21,758 bases of DNA, from assembly GCA_001969505.1 (NCBI GenBank), contig LSSK01000845.1, positions 1-21,758 on the forward strand, written 5' to 3'. A model generated the notes under the pieces. That model did no database searches and was not told the DNA's origin. It saw only the letters and a program-made list of their open reading frames with translations. The translations under genes were made by a program, and so were the position numbers. Numbering within the stretch: position 1 is the stretch's first letter; each line of letters starts with the position of its first letter. Shown here one piece after another: positions 9,320-18,496 of the stretch. This DNA comes from Zancudomyces culisetae (Eukaryota > Kickxellomycota > Harpellomycetes > Harpellales > Legeriomycetaceae).

Positions 9320-10717
9320 CTAGTTGGATGATGCTTGGGATGAAGTTTCTTTATCTTCATCATCATTGTCCTCAAGAGACAGTTTTTCGGTTCTGTAGTT
9401 TTCGTACAACATGTTTTGTGTTATCTCGCGCAAATCTCCAATGTGTGAGTTGAGCAAAACATATCTAAGACGATCAAAGTCTGAGTGTTCTTCATTATCA
9501 ACCTCGACTGCTCCCCATGGGTATAGTCGTGCTCTTACTGGTCGGTTGTCCTTCTCAACAACCTCTTCGCATCCAACAACTGCAAATGGGAGTGAGGCTC
9601 GGAGCTCATTGTTTTCCTCAATGGTTTCCTCGTCATCATCATCAACTGTTGGGAACATGTAAACTGGGATTCTGTAAAAGTCAATATCTTGCATGATCTA
9701 TAATTGGTAATTGGATTCTTGTTAGTTTTGCTGTTTCCTATGTGTTGTATTTTTTTTTTGTTTTCTTTAGGGTGGACAGGGGGGGATTAATAATACTTAC
9801 TCTCTTTTTGAATTTCTTCAATTCATCAACTGTCATGCTGTCGGCTCTTCCAATAATTGGAATGACATTGACTCTGCTGCCCAATCTTCTCATCAACTCG
9901 ATATCAATCTCACGGAGTCTATAATTAGAAAATTATTATGATGGTTAATTCTGGTATCTCTAAATCATCTTTCCAGCAAAATTGTTTAAACATAGCAGCT
10001 AGGGATCATCTCTAAGACTTACGAGTGACCTGTTGGTGTGATGAAGTACAACAAAGCATGGACTCTTCCATCTCTGAACTTGGGGTTACGCTTGATTCTG
10101 TTTTCTTCTTCCAATACTTCGTCGAATTGGTATTCAAGATAATCTTGGATTTCTTTAAAGTTGTCACTGTTATCAATAGAATCTCCAAATCCTGGTGTAT
10201 CAATGACATTAAGCAAAATTCTCATTCCGTCTTCCTCAATATCAACAGTGTAGTGTTGAATTTTCATGGCCTCAGGAAGCTTGGTGGTTTCGGCGTTTTC
10301 TCCGTCATCAGGAATAACAATTGCTCTTTCGCACAGTGTATTCAAAAAGGTTCTGCGACCAAGACCTGATGGACCTATTTACACATTAACACACACCACA
10401 TATATTAGTCATTGTTGTATATACACTGCTCGCCATACACCAATTTACAAAAGATAGTACAACATAAACCCAGGAAACCCGAAACACAAACTGGCTGAAT
10501 ACCACTCCTTTCCTCTTCTCAGTAGTATCCAAAATACTACCACGCAGATATAGATATATAGTAAAAACTATTGCACTCTAATGCACTTACCAACCAACAT
10601 CACATTGAAGGGGAGTCCCTTTTTGGCGTTCTTGTATCTATGACTGCTTGGACGAACATACTGTGAATAGACACTAGGGCTGTTCGTTGCTGATTCTTCA
10701 TATGTAGTTACTGCCAT
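9320..10717 (-). CDS. CDC11: Septin, Cdc11/AspA type, four exons, with degenerate P-loop
   Basis: Septins are GTP-binding proteins that form filaments at bud necks, septa and hyphal cortex. Exons on the minus strand are 10717-10591, 10374-10023, 9918-9801 and 9697-9320. Introns are 216, 104 and 103 nt, all with GTAAGT donors and TAG acceptors; the last has a CTAAC branch-like site. The joined frame gives 324 residues ending in TAG. The P-loop (about 43-51) reads GPSGLGRRT: the GTP-contacting Lys is Arg and the next Ser/Thr is Arg, resembling Cdc11, which also lacks the Lys. G3 is DTPGFGD and G4 is GRAD. Family signatures include GHSLREIDIELMRRLG and YRIPVYMFP. The septin-unique element (LRASLPFAVVG ... 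VRARLYPWGAVEVDNEEHSDF) is present. The protein stops about 40 residues later in an acidic Ser tail, without the usual C-terminal coiled coil. Cdc11 assignment rests on the P-loop and the GRAD motif. Confidence 0.9.
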
Positions 10718-11088
10718 CTTTTAATATCCTCTTTTTTTTGGCTTTTGGAAAATATTTTACCAGGGATAGTTTATATTGTATTTTATATATGTACGTTTAG
10801 GTATAGGAAAATGAAAAATTACAAACCCAACATTAAAAACCAAATGTCTGAAATATCTAGGGTTTTGTTTGTTTTTATTTTGTTTTCTGTTGTATTTTAA
10901 AACTTGATACCTTCCTGTTTACTTTATTATTCCTATTACATTTTCCCCCATTAAAGCATGCTAACAAAACTTTAACATTATGAAATAAACAATGAAAATC
11001 CCATTTATTGTATTGCTTGCCCTATGTACACCCATAAAAAAATAGCTATTCAAAAAAGGAAAAAAAAACATTCACCAACACATATTTA

Positions 11089-11153
11089 TCTCCTCACCCT
11101 CTCTCCCCTTTCTTCTCTTCTCTTCCCTCCACTCTCTCTCTTTTTTTTTCCAG
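11089..11153 (+). promoter_or_regulatory. Pyrimidine tract ending in CAG
   Basis: About 62 bases almost wholly C/T, ending TTTTTTTTTCCAG. Sense-strand CT tracts also precede CCT2 and GCP3, so this could mark the promoter of a plus-strand gene, or be an intron 3' end in a leader. Both readings are inference. Confidence 0.3.
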
Positions 11154-11509
11154 ATATTTAAAAGTAATAACATTAGTATTGGTGTCGATTTTTCCATTAT
11201 TAATTTTGTTTGTACAGATTCTAAACATAACGCCTGCTAGCTATTGTTAGTACCTAATGTTGGTATTAAATTAAAAAAAGACATAGTCTAACACTCCTTA
11301 ATCTCGTTTCCAAAAGAAAGAAAAGCGAGAACGCTTGTTACTCTAGCAAATAATCAGAGAAAAAGAACAATCGGGGTGAACACTCTGGCAATGATCCTAT
11401 TCCAGTATATTGCTCTTTTTCATTTCCATTATGTCTATGAGTACTTGATAGTTGGTTCCTGCCTTGCTATTTCGTTCTTTTTTTTTGTTGTATCTTCAAC
11501 TCGTGTGAG

Positions 11510-11990
11510 TCGAATTGGCGAAAAAAATAAAGGTACATTTATCCCATCACTTATTTTTTTTTCTTGCTACTCATTCTGTGGTAAACCCTATGCTTTGTTC
11601 TCTGTTTTGCTTACTTTTCCCCAAAGCTGAATAGGGAGTTGGATAGATTTTCTTTCCTGTATGCACAAAACAATGTCGACGTGTTGTAGTTAATAATTAA
11701 GTGATTGATTATTACTAGTCTTCATTGCTTTTTCACCTCCGATATGATTGTGCAATAGTTGATTGTTTATGCTTTTTTTTTTGTTTGGAAAATACTAACC
11801 TTCCTTTTCATTATGTGTACCTATAGTTACGATTATTCACCAGTGTGTGTATTAAATTGTATGAGCATGTATGTATTTGCTCTTGTTTTTGTTATTTCTT
11901 TTGTAATGTGCCAGCACAAACTTAACAATGGGTAGCAGTAAGCTACTTGGGCATCTTGCTAAACAAAAAGCGAATGGCAAAAATGTTTAA
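11510..11990 (+). other. Candidate 3' part of an unrecognised split gene, four small exons
   Basis: Proposed exons are 11510-11532, 11627-11658, 11827-11868 and 11939-11990. Donors are GTACAT, GTATGC and GTATGT; acceptors are CAAAG, CTATAG (with a perfect TACTAAC 29 bases before) and AGCAG. Introns are 94, 168 and 70 nt, close to the confirmed introns of the window. All three joins keep one frame, reading VELAKKIK, LNRELDRFSFLYDYSPVCVL, NCMSIKLLGHLAKQKANGKN, V, then TAA. No family is recognised and no 5' exon or ATG could be joined in phase. Because splice choices were picked by eye, chance remains a real alternative. An overlapping frame ends at 12165 (NPDYQCLVELGCILGDYLLK, AY, stop) after a possible AACAG acceptor at 12093 and could be an alternative last exon. 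Confidence 0.25.
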
Positions 11991-12461
11991 TTTGGATTAT
12001 TCGCCTTATTTTGTTATTTCTTGTTTCTTTATGCATCTTTTATCGTTAATAAATGAAATAATTAATCACCACAATGATAAAATTTTTAAAAACAGCAATC
12101 CTGATTATCAATGCTTGGTTGAACTCGGTTGCATTCTTGGTGATTACCTCTTGAAAGCATATTGAACGACCTTTATGTTTTACCCTATTTTATCATTATT
12201 TTTCGTTTATATACGAATTGTGTGTATGTAATTATTTCTTTCTTCCATACAAAACATAAACCAAATAACTAAACTACATTTTTACCGCGTTCCCTTTCTT
12301 AATGTATCTTCACTGCTCTTTATTTTCTTGCAGTAAATAGCCCCACTTACTGTATTAACTGGTTGATACAGTAGCTTGCCATCAACAAATACTAGCCCTA
12401 AAACATGTATATTTTAAATTTATTTCGCTGGTCAAAGTTGGTGAGTTCAAGGCTAATATAG

Positions 12462-12632
12462 AGTTACAGTGTAACAGCAGCTATATTATTGGGGAGAGTT
12501 GTAAAGAAAAATATTCAAACCACATCTTGTTATAGAAATGTACTTGCAGAATTGACATGTAAAATTGGGAAACACACCCCACAATACTTCGAGAAATATA
12601 AGGCTGATGTGGATTACACTAGTCTACTTTAG
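12462..12632 (+). other. Candidate terminal exon, 56 codons, unrecognised
   Basis: This frame opens directly after AATATAG (12455-12461), a possible splice acceptor, and runs to TAG at 12630-12632. It starts SYSVTAAILLGRVVKK and ends KIGKHTPQYFEKYKADVDYT, SLL. The composition looks like real protein, with few runs and mixed charged and aromatic residues. There is no ATG, so it would need an upstream exon ending in phase 0; none was identified. It points toward the 3' end of the Mgr3-like gene, 256 bases away. Function unknown. Confidence 0.25.
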
Positions 12633-12888
12633 AGCTAATTTGAGTCATCATCCATTTGCTACGTTCGCCTAAACTAATGAAAAAGAGAGTTTATTACTGC
12701 TATTGTTGGTAAATATGCATAAAAAACATAGTAGAACCAAAATAAAAAAACGACAAGCAGTCTGAATCTATACCCAGACAAAGGTATAAGGCAAAGTGCC
12801 AAAGTGTAATTGGTCTATTCTGGTCAGCCAAATGTTAACTACGGAAATGGCCCTACTAGTAGCGGAGTTGGTCGTATCAATTCCAAAA

Positions 12889-14547
12889 CTACAGCACCTT
12901 TGTAAGTGCATCAATCTTTTCAAGGGCGCTTTGTTGTTCAGTTAAAAGCCCAAGTTTTTTGGCAAGATCAGCAGACTTTGAATAATAATTGACAGCCAAG
13001 ACTTTGTTCTTTTTCAGAGTTTCGGGGTCGCTCTATGAATAACGCGTATCAAATTTGGTAGATTTTGCTGATATAATGGTAATAGATTTATATTTTGGTA
13101 AACAAAGTGTACTTACAGCTTTCGAGAAAAAGTTTCCAAGAAGCATAAGGGTGCTAATACTACATTGATCACAATAAAACGAGCCATTGTGGTTCAGTGA
13201 AGACTGTAGTGAAGAATATGCCAAATCCAGAATATTGCTTGGATCAAGGCTGCCAGAGAGAGCAGGGTTCTTTGTGTAAAGATGACAGAGTTGGAGCATG
13301 GCCGCAGAGTCAACACAATCCCAAGAGCTGCCACTACTATTTTTATCCTTGGAGAGGTTTGCTTTTATATTTAAAGGTGCAAGCAATTCTTTGATTTTGG
13401 AGAGGAGTGAATCGGAATCAGCACCAGGATCTAGAATCGAGTCTAAAGATGGAGTCTTTTCAGCCTTCTCTATTCCTTCTGAATCAGATACACCCAATTC
13501 ACTTTTAGTATGGTGTTCGTTGGCCATTTTAATCACAGATTTGAAACAAGTCTCTGCATTTTCAAACATTTCACGGTTAATCTTGGCATCAATGCTCTTG
13601 TCGTTATCAGCCGAACTGTTGATTAGCAGCGTGTAAATTTCACCTAGTGATAAAGTAATCAACGCCTTGTAAATTGTCAAGTCAACAGTATTATCTTTTT
13701 CCTGGATCGATTTGAGTACCTGTAATGCAGATGCGAAATTCGTCTTGGCCTGGCTAAACCTGGAAAGGCTCATGTTGTTTTCAGCCATTTTTTCCAGAGC
13801 CTTCAGAGTAAGCAGTAGGTATCCCACAGTAGCAGCAGTAGTCTCTGAATCCAAAGCTGTGCTAGATACACCATCTTCAGCAATAGAGTCGTTTAATATT
13901 GAGTTCGTCAGGATTTTGTTCAACATACTGTTCGACGACTTGTATTCACCCATACTTGAATAACAATCTGCCAGTTCGGAATACACCGCCAAAATCATGG
14001 TGTTATTCTTTGCACTATTTGGGCCATCTTCTAACGCCTTTATTACTGATAAAAGATATTCTTTGCTGGCTTGTGGATCTGGATCAACAGTTTTTTTGTA
14101 TTTTGCATACCGTAATAGTTTGACAAGCTCAGGATCGAGCGTATCGATATCTTTGCTATTTACAAATTCGGAAATATCGACTGTCTTGGACATGTACCAG
14201 TTGAATCCATATACATAGCATGTCAGTGCTGAGGCAAACGAAAGTGCCAAGATCAGCATTCCTTTACTGACACGGTAGTAAAGAGAACTCTTATCAATGA
14301 CTTTATATTGCTCTCTGTTTAGTTGGTTTTCGTATATAGACAACAACGGATCCTTTTTTTTTGTTGCAATCAAGTCGAATTTGCTTGTTGAAATATATCG
14401 CTTTGCCGAGAGTTGAGTATTACTATCGGTAACCCATCGTTGGTATTCGAAATTCCCTCGCTTCAGTAACGAAATTATGGCGGTTGGGGATTTCTTACCT
14501 TTAAGTGGTAGCTGGAAGGCCAACTTTGAAGTACTGGCCAGTGCCAT
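12889..14547 (-). CDS. Mitochondrial inner-membrane TPR protein, Mgr3-like, two exons
   Basis: In yeast, Mgr3 is an inner-membrane adaptor of the i-AAA protease (Yme1). Exons are 14547-13117 and 13032-12889, with an 84-nt phase-0 intron (GTAAGT ... CATAG); together 524 residues ending in TAG. ATG 14547 is chosen because it begins a basic, Ser-rich presequence (MALASTSKLAFQLPLKGKK) with a possible processing site at RYI|ST near residue 52. Nothing upstream in frame begins with ATG. A membrane segment spans about 97-118 (MLILALSFASALTCYVYGF). TPR-like helices follow, for example YSELADCYSSMGEYKSSNSM. Near the end CDQC (as the CxxC seen in fungal Mgr3-like TPR proteins) precedes LLGNFFSKA, then SDPETLKKNKVLAVNYYSKS across the splice. 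The join restores a continuous TPR repeat, which supports the intron. Assignment to Mgr3 rests on architecture and this C-terminal block. Confidence 0.7.
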
Positions 14548-14854
14548 TTTTTTGTTTTTTTTGTGGATTCGTGTATTTATAAGAGTTTGGATTTGAAGGT
14601 TTTCAAGATTAGTACAGACTAAATTGCTGATAAAAAACACACACACAAATATAAAGTGGTATTAGATGATTTGATCTCTTTTTTTTTTTTCTCAATTATT
14701 TTATTTTATTTTATTTTATTTGAAAAAGCGAAGAAAAAATATATGGGTATGAAATCTTGATTCTACTAGAAAATAATTCATCAAACCAAACAAAGCTATA
14801 CTAGACAAACAAGCAAACAAAAGTAAAAAAAAAAGCAAAGAATAAGTAAACCCA
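14548..14854 (-). promoter_or_regulatory. Spacer upstream of the Mgr3-like gene, downstream of MRE11
   Basis: 307 bases, with a poly-T run (14680-14690) followed by a (TTTTA)n repeat at 14697-14722 and A-rich sequence near the MRE11 stop. It must hold the MRE11 3' end and the promoter of the Mgr3-like gene. No TATA element is clear. Confidence 0.4.
14697..14722. repeat. (ATTTT)n microsatellite, about 5 copies
   Basis: Five tandem ATTTT/TTTTA units lie in the spacer between MRE11 and the Mgr3-like gene, about 150 bases upstream of the latter's start. Confidence 0.8.
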
Positions 14855-17824
14855 CTATCTCTTCAGACTATAGATGCTGAAATTGGCAAACGAATCGTCA
14901 GCATCACCACCTTTGCCATCACCTTTATCAGCATCATCACTATCCAAGTTGACAAAGTTACTACCATGAGCACCCTTTGTGCGCCTGTTATAACCAAAGT
15001 AAGAGCTACTGTTAGTACTATTACTAGCGGTCGTGTTGGATGTAGCCAGATCATTTCCCATTACAGAAATATCATCATCCTCAAGAAAATCACTGTGGTC
15101 AGTAAACTCGACTCGTTTTTTATTGAGGTTGGTGTTGACGCTGGCGTTGGCTGATGTCCTGGTAGTGGTATTGCTGGTATTTCCCCGAGTTCTTGTAGAA
15201 CTTTTGACCGATGATCCAAAGAAATCTGTAAGATTGGATTCCTTTTTAATTGACGCTACAGTGGCTCGCGTAGAAACTGACTGGGATTCTGGTATTACGA
15301 TTGCAGCAAACTTTTCCAAGCCACTGATCGTGCTTTTACCTTTCCCTTTACCTCTGCCTCTACCCGTATCTCTGTCAGTTTCTTGTTTTATAGATTTTGC
15401 TCTGGTATTTCTTGATGACTGTGTAGCGGTCTTTGTTTGAGTTGACCGTTTATTGGAAATCGGGCGATCATCAAATTCACTGCCAGAACTAAGAATCTCA
15501 TTTATACCATCGTCATCGTCATTATCATCGTCATTATCATCGTCATTATCATCACTATCGCTTGGAATAACCTTTTCGTTCTTGATTTCATTGTTGCTGC
15601 TGTATTCATCACTACTATAGTCCTTTTTATTTTTTCCCCTGCCCTTTGTTTTACTTGCTGCACTCTTGGCTCCCCTAGTTGTAGTTCGAGATCGTGTAGT
15701 TGCGGCTGCTGTTTGTTTTTTTGTGGTGGTGCGTCGACCTTTTGTAGTGGGTTTTTTTTCAGCACCAAAGTCTGAATCTGAATTTAAATCTGAATCAAAT
15801 CCCACACTCGCACCAACATCCTTGTTCTTTCCTTTATTTGAGCTTTGTTCTTGATCTGAATCTAGACAATCCGAGTCCAAAACCAAATCCATCGGTGTAA
15901 ACGAACTATCTTTTAAGCTGGATTTTGAAAATCGAGCCAGTGATCCTTGTTGTCGCTCATCATTACCTCCTTCGTTTTTATTATTATTGTTGTTGCTGTT
16001 GTTATTACTATTACTATTGTTACTAGTGGATTCTAATAATGACAGAGAAACCCTCCGCTTCTTCATTTTTTGAGAAAAAAAGTTGTCTAGATGCGTTTTT
16101 ATAATTGTTTCATCACAAAAATCAACAACCCCAGCGTCATCGCATCCGTTTGCTCCACGGTTGCCATAACTATTGATGATGTTTGTCTTTACTGTCAGGT
16201 TGATTTCTTTAAGTGTCTTTGTCAAAAACTGCGAAATTGCACCAGAATCACCCTTTTCCACAAACATCTTGACTGCCTCGTTGATTTCTCCATCAATCAA
16301 TAATTCCATATTTTCCACCTTCAGAATATCTCCAATCTCCAGTTTTATCGGCCCTGAATTTCCTTCTTCCTCACCTCTCGAAAATGGACCATCATTCTTG
16401 TTATCAACCAGGCTCTTTGGATCAACCGCTCTATCTAAATGTCGTCTTTTGGACCTATGGAAGTGTATCATTTCGCGTGGATTTGCTACTTTTTGAGCAA
16501 ATTGCAGCCCAAACTTATGCGAATAAAACGGTTCTATTTCCACCGAGCTTTTTGCATTGTCCGCATCTGAATATTCCACACGCAATCGAATCAGTGGCAG
16601 TGGTGTTGACCCCAAAAAATTTGTAACTCTGTCATCGCTATTATTACCAACCTCATCGTTAAATGAATAACTTTCAGAAACTCTCTCAGTAAACATTTGT
16701 TGTGCCTCTTGCAGCATTTCTTCCACAACCTCTACAAGCTTTTCCTGTTGGTTCTTTTGTTTCTTTTTCCCTGCAGTACTATCTAAATACGCTGAAATAT
16801 TAATATCTCTGATAAGTAATGGACGAACGTTAACTAGAGGAATCTTTGTGAGTTTAAACCGTTTTCCACGGATATGCAGCAATCCAATGTGCTTGGTTAC
16901 AGCCTCGCTGAGCGATAACGAAGTGGCCACCGATGAACCAGGTTGAGACACATAAAATTTCTTTGCTGTGTTTGGATGTGGATCAATTTTGCACTCGTGC
17001 TCGTGACCCCATATCACCAGATCTAAACATTCGTCCAAAAAGCTTTCTGGAATATAGTTTGTGACTTTTGCTGCTGAAAATGCACCACCTGCTCCCCTAG
17101 GTACATTACTCTGATGTATTACCATCAGATTAAACGCAGAATCTGCCTCAGTATCCTCAACTGGCGGCTTGATAAATTTGACTTTTTTGTTTAAAAACGT
17201 ACGATGTAATCTGTCGTCCCGTATATTTCCCAACCCATATATTGCCAGCCGATTATTACCTTTTCGTAGCTCCAATGGATGAATTTCAATCTCATCAATA
17301 TTGTTCGCCTTTCCAAAATACCTTACAAATCCTGCAACTGATAATAGATCTAGTGCAGACAAACCTCGTTCACCGCTCGGATCGTCGTGGTTTCCGTGGA
17401 TTATATAAACCGGTATTTTAATCTCAAGTTGTTTGTGCTGACTTCGGCTTTGACTTTGGCGCTCAGTGCCACCGACAAGTCCCAAACTTTTCAAATGTGC
17501 GTATGCTGCATTTTGGTTACTAATCGTGTTGCCTCCAGAACTGTGGTCCAAGGTATCAGTATCCGTGCTCTTTTCCACACAACAGTATTTTCTAAACAAT
17601 CTAAATGTTTCGTAAATCGTGGTCCGTGAAGGTTGGTTCAGGTGGAACAAATCACCACCCAGCAAAATAAAATCAACTTTGTTAATGTTGGCCTGTTGGA
17701 GGATCTCCTCAAAGACATTGAACGAGTCTTTACCTCGAATAGGATCTTTTTCGAGATATCCGATATGGTTGTCGGTTGCAACTAGGATTTTGAAGTCTCC
17801 ATGAGTCGCATTAGTGTCACTCAT
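14855..17824 (-). CDS. MRE11: MRE11 double-strand break repair nuclease, long disordered C-terminus
   Basis: MRE11 forms the MRN/MRX complex with RAD50 and NBS1/Xrs2, and has endonuclease and 3'-5' exonuclease activity at DNA ends in the nucleus. The single-exon protein has 989 residues from ATG 17824. Phosphoesterase motifs are complete: DNH (18-20), GGDLFH (56-61), GNHDDP (144-149), IHQSN (236-240) and GHEHE (273-277), so the catalytic site looks intact. The capping region and RAD50-binding part follow (about 320-600; EMLQEAQ, FGLQFAQKVANP). The last 390 residues are low complexity: an Asn run (602-616), a basic TTTKKQ/GRGKNKK region, an Asp run (758-772) and a GRGRGKGKGK patch (822-830). 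Yeast and human proteins are about 690-710 residues, so the tail is about 280 longer. KESNLTDFF (861-869) resembles a PCNA-binding motif. It lies in tandem with the flanking minus-strand genes. Confidence 0.97.
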   Translation of the reverse strand: MSDTNATHGDFKILVATDNHIGYLEKDPIRGKDSFNVFEEILQQANINKVDFILLGGDLFHLNQPSRTTIYETFRLFRKYCCVEKSTDTDTLDHSSGGNTISNQNAAYAHLKSLGLVGGTERQSQSRSQHKQLEIKIPVYIIHGNHDDPSGERGLSALDLLSVAGFVRYFGKANNIDEIEIHPLELRKGNNRLAIYGLGNIRDDRLHRTFLNKKVKFIKPPVEDTEADSAFNLMVIHQSNVPRGAGGAFSAAKVTNYIPESFLDECLDLVIWGHEHECKIDPHPNTAKKFYVSQPGSSVATSLSLSEAVTKHIGLLHIRGKRFKLTKIPLVNVRPLLIRDINISAYLDSTAGKKKQKNQQEKLVEVVEEMLQEAQQMFTERVSESYSFNDEVGNNSDDRVTNFLGSTPLPLIRLRVEYSDADNAKSSVEIEPFYSHKFGLQFAQKVANPREMIHFHRSKRRHLDRAVDPKSLVDNKNDGPFSRGEEEGNSGPIKLEIGDILKVENMELLIDGEINEAVKMFVEKGDSGAISQFLTKTLKEINLTVKTNIINSYGNRGANGCDDAGVVDFCDETIIKTHLDNFFSQKMKKRRVSLSLLESTSNNSNSNNNSNNNNNKNEGGNDERQQGSLARFSKSSLKDSSFTPMDLVLDSDCLDSDQEQSSNKGKNKDVGASVGFDSDLNSDSDFGAEKKPTTKGRRTTTKKQTAAATTRSRTTTRGAKSAASKTKGRGKNKKDYSSDEYSSNNEIKNEKVIPSDSDDNDDDNDDDNDDDDGINEILSSGSEFDDRPISNKRSTQTKTATQSSRNTRAKSIKQETDRDTGRGRGKGKGKSTISGLEKFAAIVIPESQSVSTRATVASIKKESNLTDFFGSSVKSSTRTRGNTSNTTTRTSANASVNTNLNKKRVEFTDHSDFLEDDDISVMGNDLATSNTTASNSTNSSSYFGYNRRTKGAHGSNFVNLDSDDADKGDGKGGDADDSFANFSIYSLKR
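15517..15552. repeat. 12-bp tandem repeat, three perfect copies, encoding Asp-rich MRE11 segment
   Basis: The unit CGTCATTATCAT occurs three times in a row with a partial copy before it. On the minus strand it gives repeats of three Asp and one Asn in the acidic C-terminal region of MRE11. Confidence 0.9.
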
Positions 17825-18496
17825 TTTTGTTTGTGGATACAAGCTTTTCTTTTTTTCTTTCTTTTTGTTTTCTTATTTTTCGAAATGTTGGTATACAATA
17901 TAAATTCAAAATGATATTGTTCTGTTATAATACAAGTTCTTTGCTCAAATACTATGTTTGCAAATGTAGTGTTGTTGTGCTGCGGGGTGCCGTTGTGCTG
18001 CACATATATATGATCAAAGTATAAATAAAACCTGTTTTTCTATTTTTCGGTTGTAAATATCAGAATATCAGAACATCAGAAAAAAAAATACATACAGTAA
18101 ACAATAAATTGGCAGGTATTTCCAAGATTTTCTACTTGATTCAAAATTATGCGGTTTCCTCATCATCCTAAATTATCCCTTCCTCCCATTTCATTTCTCT
18201 TTTTGGAAGTGATGAAACATTTCACGTGAATGGTATGCATAGTTTTGGCATTTTTTTATTTTTTGCTCTGCGCTTTGTAACTTTTTACTATCTTCATTTT
18301 TTTCCAATGCTGATCTATAAAACACAATAAAAAGACTCACAGCAAGACTCCCTCACCCTCACCCTCACCCTTCTCTTCCTCTCCCAATTCTCAGCTCCTT
18401 GGTACTATAGCCTGGTAAACTAAACTAAGCCAAATTAAATCAAACCAAAAAGATGATAAATAAATAAATAACGCCTCTCACATACACACATACAAA
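17825..18496. promoter_or_regulatory. Spacer upstream of MRE11 with E-box and TATA-like element
   Basis: 672 bases between the MRE11 start and the THP3-like stop. TTCACGTGAA, a 10-bp palindrome with a CACGTG core, is at 18221-18230. A TATAAAA on the plus strand is at 18316-18322, followed by a CT-rich stretch with CCCTCA repeats. No coding sequence is evident. The E-box is about 400 bases from the MRE11 ATG. Confidence 0.4.
18350..18371. repeat. (CCCTCA)n, about 3.7 copies
   Basis: Tandem hexamer in a C/T-rich stretch between MRE11 and the THP3-like gene. It is far too short and internal to be taken as a telomere. Confidence 0.75.

Larger units (their letters stand above)
10718..12888. other. 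2.17-kb gap without a recognised gene
   Basis: This lies upstream of the septin start and downstream of the Mgr3-like gene, both on the minus strand. It is AT-rich, with a CT tract followed by CAG at 11089-11153. Several short plus-strand frames look coding and are flanked by plausible splice sites (listed separately). No tRNA or 5S pattern was seen. No ORF above about 85 codons is present in any frame, so any gene here must be split or small. Confidence 0.5.

Noticed and set aside
9698-10590. Septin fragments as a broken pseudogene
   Set aside because: The breaks are introns with GTAAGT donors and TAG acceptors, and joining them restores a full 324-residue septin frame.
11376-11630. 84-codon plus-strand frame starting at a GTG
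   Set aside because: It is Phe/Ser/Leu-rich with T-run-encoded poly-Phe, and conflicts with the better phase-consistent split model in another frame.
12581-12655. Possible C/D-box snoRNA on the minus strand, based on an ATGATGA
   Set aside because: No CTGA D box or terminal stem is found at the right distance.
14548-14646. Extension of the Mgr3-like gene upstream to a GTG codon
   Set aside because: The ATG at 14547 begins a good mitochondrial presequence; the upstream 33 codons look like leader sequence.
17825-17842. Extension of MRE11 upstream to a TTG codon
   Set aside because: The ATG at 17824 gives a normal start shortly before the conserved FKILVATDNH; the extra six residues come from a non-ATG start.
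18350-18371. CCCTCA repeats as an internal telomere-like sequence
   Set aside because: Fewer than four copies inside a general C/T-rich stretch; fungal telomere units are usually TTAGGG-like and this lies between genes.
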